A stretch of DNA of 64,000 nt from Shewanella violacea DSS12. GTDB lineage: Bacteria; Pseudomonadota; Gammaproteobacteria; Enterobacterales; Shewanellaceae. The translations under genes were made by a program, and so were the position numbers. The DNA is taken from the NCBI RefSeq assembly GCF_000091325.1, contig NC_014012.1, positions 1,922,001 through 1,986,000 on the forward strand, in the 5' to 3' direction. The notes under the pieces were generated by a model, which saw only the letters and a program-made list of their open reading frames with translations, made no database searches and had not been told where the DNA came from. Positions 62,765-64,000 of this stretch are shown here, in pieces; position 1 is the stretch's first letter; the number at the start of each line of letters is the position of its first letter.

Positions 62765-63358
62765 ATGCCAATATTCAACCATTTAATGTCGACATTAAGC
62801 ATCTCTTCACTGAGTACTTTGTCGAAAAAGTTAGTCTCAAAAGCATCAATGCAGAAAACGGCTTTGGTATTGATAACAGGCTTAAGTCTGGTTGCTTGCT
62901 CGACTCAGACTTATGTCAGTGAGGAAAACCTAGATAAGTTTGCCGGGATCAACGTAGAGAAGTTTTTGATAGCAGAAATTGTGACCGAGATTAAACAGAT
63001 ACTGCCGCCAAATAAGAAGGTCTTTATTTCGCTTATCTCCCATTTTGACTTTGATTCAAGTCTGCTCAAAGATGAAGATAAGATGGAGCTGGATAAGCTT
63101 ATTGCTCTGGTGAACTCACTGGACGGGAAATTGGTGATCAAGGGACATACGGATTACCAAGGCAGCAATGCTTATAATGAAAACCTGTCCATGCGAAGAG
63201 CTAGAACTATTCAAGATTATCTCGAAGGGCAATTAACCCAAGGCGAGTATGAATATTCTGTAGAGCATTTTGGCGAGTTGCAACCCATTATCGAGTCGCA
63301 CACCCTCCAGGCTAATGCACTGAACAGAAGAGCCATGGTGATATTTACCGAGAAATAG
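62765..63358 (+). CDS. OmpA-family lipoprotein, peptidoglycan-binding
   Basis: This 197-residue protein has a lipobox (LSLVACS) preceded by an unusually long N-region (about 28 residues before the MQKTALVLITG hydrophobic stretch). ATG 62765 is nevertheless favoured by a perfect AAGGAGG 7 nt upstream; Met29 (62849) has no Shine-Dalgarno. The C-terminal OmpA domain shows FDFDSSLLKDED, GHTDYQGSNAYNENLSMRRARTIQDYL (diaminopimelate-binding Asp and Arg) and NRRAMVIF. It would tie the outer membrane to peptidoglycan. Only 12 nt separate it from the barrel gene, so they are translated together and likely work as a complex. Confidence 0.92.
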   Translation: MPIFNHLMSTLSISSLSTLSKKLVSKASMQKTALVLITGLSLVACSTQTYVSEENLDKFAGINVEKFLIAEIVTEIKQILPPNKKVFISLISHFDFDSSLLKDEDKMELDKLIALVNSLDGKLVIKGHTDYQGSNAYNENLSMRRARTIQDYLEGQLTQGEYEYSVEHFGELQPIIESHTLQANALNRRAMVIFTEK

Positions 63359-63384
63359 AGCTGGGTATTAAGCACAAGCTAACT

Positions 63385-63421
63385 AAAGCCCCAGTAAAAC
63401 CACGTGTTTTACTGGGGCTTT
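63385..63421 (+). terminator. Strong terminator of the surface-protein operon
   Basis: A perfect 16-bp stem AAAGCCCCAGTAAAAC / GTTTTACTGGGGCTTT with a 5-nt loop lies 26 nt after the OmpA-lipoprotein stop. It insulates the rRNA operon. Confidence 0.95.
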
Positions 63422-63527
63422 ACTGTTTTAAAACTGGGGTTAGCCATGTTATTAGGTCGGGATTTGAACGTATTGTTTGATATGTGAGCGCTTGAGCGGT
63501 TTTTTGAAAACTATCGGATTAAAGGGG

Positions 63528-63555
63528 TTGACGATAAAACCGAAATCAGTAGAAT
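63528..63555 (+). promoter_or_regulatory. rRNA operon promoter
   Basis: TTGACG (63528-63533) and TAGAAT (63550-63555) are separated by 16 nt, followed by the GC-rich discriminator ACGCAGCCC. An A/T-rich stretch precedes the -35. This is the usual rrn P1 layout and lies about 330 nt before the 16S gene. Confidence 0.85.
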
Positions 63556-63644
63556 ACGCAGCCCAAGCCAAGGCGAAACGTCTTGCAAGGTAAATGAAAG
63601 CCAACGACCTAGCGTCACGGCAGCATATGAAAGATGATGCAAAA

Positions 63645-63655
63645 GCTCTTTAACA
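63645..63655 (+). promoter_or_regulatory. rRNA leader boxA antitermination site
   Basis: GCTCTTTAACA matches the boxA core (TGCTCTTTAACA), the NusB/S10 loading site of rRNA antitermination complexes, in the expected leader position. Confidence 0.88.
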
Positions 63656-63884
63656 ATTTATCAAGTAATCTGTGTGGGCACTCACAGGTGTTGAGTTATT
63701 CGAAATTGCTTCACTCTTTCTAGTAAAGGATGAGCAATCAAAAATTTAACTCAATGAACCACTGAGTGACCATAGCAATATGTAACTTCGAAAGTACTAC
63801 CTAGCAATAGAGAGTGACTTTTGAAAAACAGTATAATTCATTGAGCCGATGTCATCTTCGAAAGAGGATGCATCAAAAGAACTT

Positions 63885-64000
63885 TAATTGAAGAGTTTGA
63901 TCATGGCTCAGATTGAACGCTGGCGGCAGGCCTAACACATGCAAGTCGAGCGGAAACAGAAAGTAGCTTGCTACTTTGCTGTCGAGCGGCGGACGGGTGA
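63885..64000 (+). rRNA. rrs: 16S ribosomal RNA, 5' end only
   Basis: AATTGAAGAGTTTGATCATGG and the following CTCAGATTGAACGCTGGCGG, GCCTAACACATGCAAGTCGA and GAGCGGCGGACGGGTGA are the universal 16S 5' segments. The V1 loop (GGAAACAGAAAGTAGCTTGC) is of the gammaproteobacterial Shewanella/Alteromonadales type. The gene continues beyond the window. Confidence 0.98.

Larger units (their letters stand above)
63359..63884. other. Terminator, rRNA promoter and rRNA leader region
   Basis: These 526 nt contain the surface-operon terminator, the rrn promoter and the leader with boxA (each listed). A hairpin GATGTCATCTTC / GAGGATGCATC at 63848-63874 precedes the 16S start and may belong to the processing stem or spacer structure. 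Confidence 0.6.

Noticed and set aside
1..64000. CRISPR arrays, tRNA genes, insertion sequences or prophage genes
   Set aside because: No spaced identical repeats, cloverleaf with CCA-type end, transposase or phage structural gene was recognised anywhere in the window.

Overview
The window is a gammaproteobacterial chromosome segment, most likely from a marine Shewanella. It runs into the first ~116 nt of a 16S rRNA gene whose V1 region fits Shewanella or a close relative. The gene content agrees: pntAB, Tat-exported oxidoreductases with c-type cytochrome, FNR-type sites, a hydroxyproline pathway and integron-like cassettes. No species is claimed.

Layout. (1) 1-6.2 kb: two paralogous amidohydrolases, one cytosolic and cut by the window edge and one a periplasmic lipoprotein, flank a two-component DUF4212/sodium:solute symporter. 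(2) 6.4-13.6 kb: a secreted multidomain purple-acid-phosphatase-like protein, an exported TPR protein, a cNMP/CBS/DUF294 signalling protein and a DEDDh exonuclease. (3) 14.2-17.2 kb: pntAB transhydrogenase. (4) 17.6-23.2 kb: a tightly overlapping operon for a periplasmic molybdopterin oxidoreductase (large subunit, 2Fe-2S subunit, triheme cytochrome c) with its XdhC-type maturation factor, behind two FNR-like sites. (5) 23.4-26.1 kb: a PhoX-type phosphatase behind four phased PhoB half-sites, then an unrecognised 59-aa peptide gene. (6) 26.3-34.5 kb: a fabH paralogue, then a hydroxyproline cluster with a GntR/FCD regulator, ketoglutarate-semialdehyde dehydrogenase, 4-hydroxyproline epimerase, pyrroline-hydroxycarboxylate deaminase, trans-3-hydroxyproline dehydratase and D-hydroxyproline dehydrogenase. 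Its divergent promoter carries two palindromic operator candidates. Together these enzymes take trans-4-hydroxy-L-proline to 2-oxoglutarate.

(7) 34.5-43.3 kb: an AT-rich accessory region. Four attC-like sites separate small genes, including a FosA-type fosfomycin resistance enzyme and a second VOC protein. No integrase is visible, so it looks like an integron-derived cassette cluster (CALIN-like). It continues with a hairpin-rich gap, a large lipoprotein, a TetR/HPP divergon with two operators, an SMR efflux gene and a DUF6058-like gene. (8) 43.4-45.5 kb: Xaa-Pro aminopeptidase and gmhB.

(9) 46.5-63.4 kb: the most striking locus. A 4075-residue exported protein made of about 27 DUF11-like beta-sandwich repeats is followed by a 1280-residue outer-membrane beta-barrel protein with 13 exact 15-nt (pentapeptide) repeats at its N-terminus, then an OmpA-type peptidoglycan-binding lipoprotein. 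A strong terminator closes the unit. It looks like a dedicated cell-surface system whose function cannot be read from sequence. (10) 63.4-64 kb: rRNA promoter, leader with boxA, and the 16S start.
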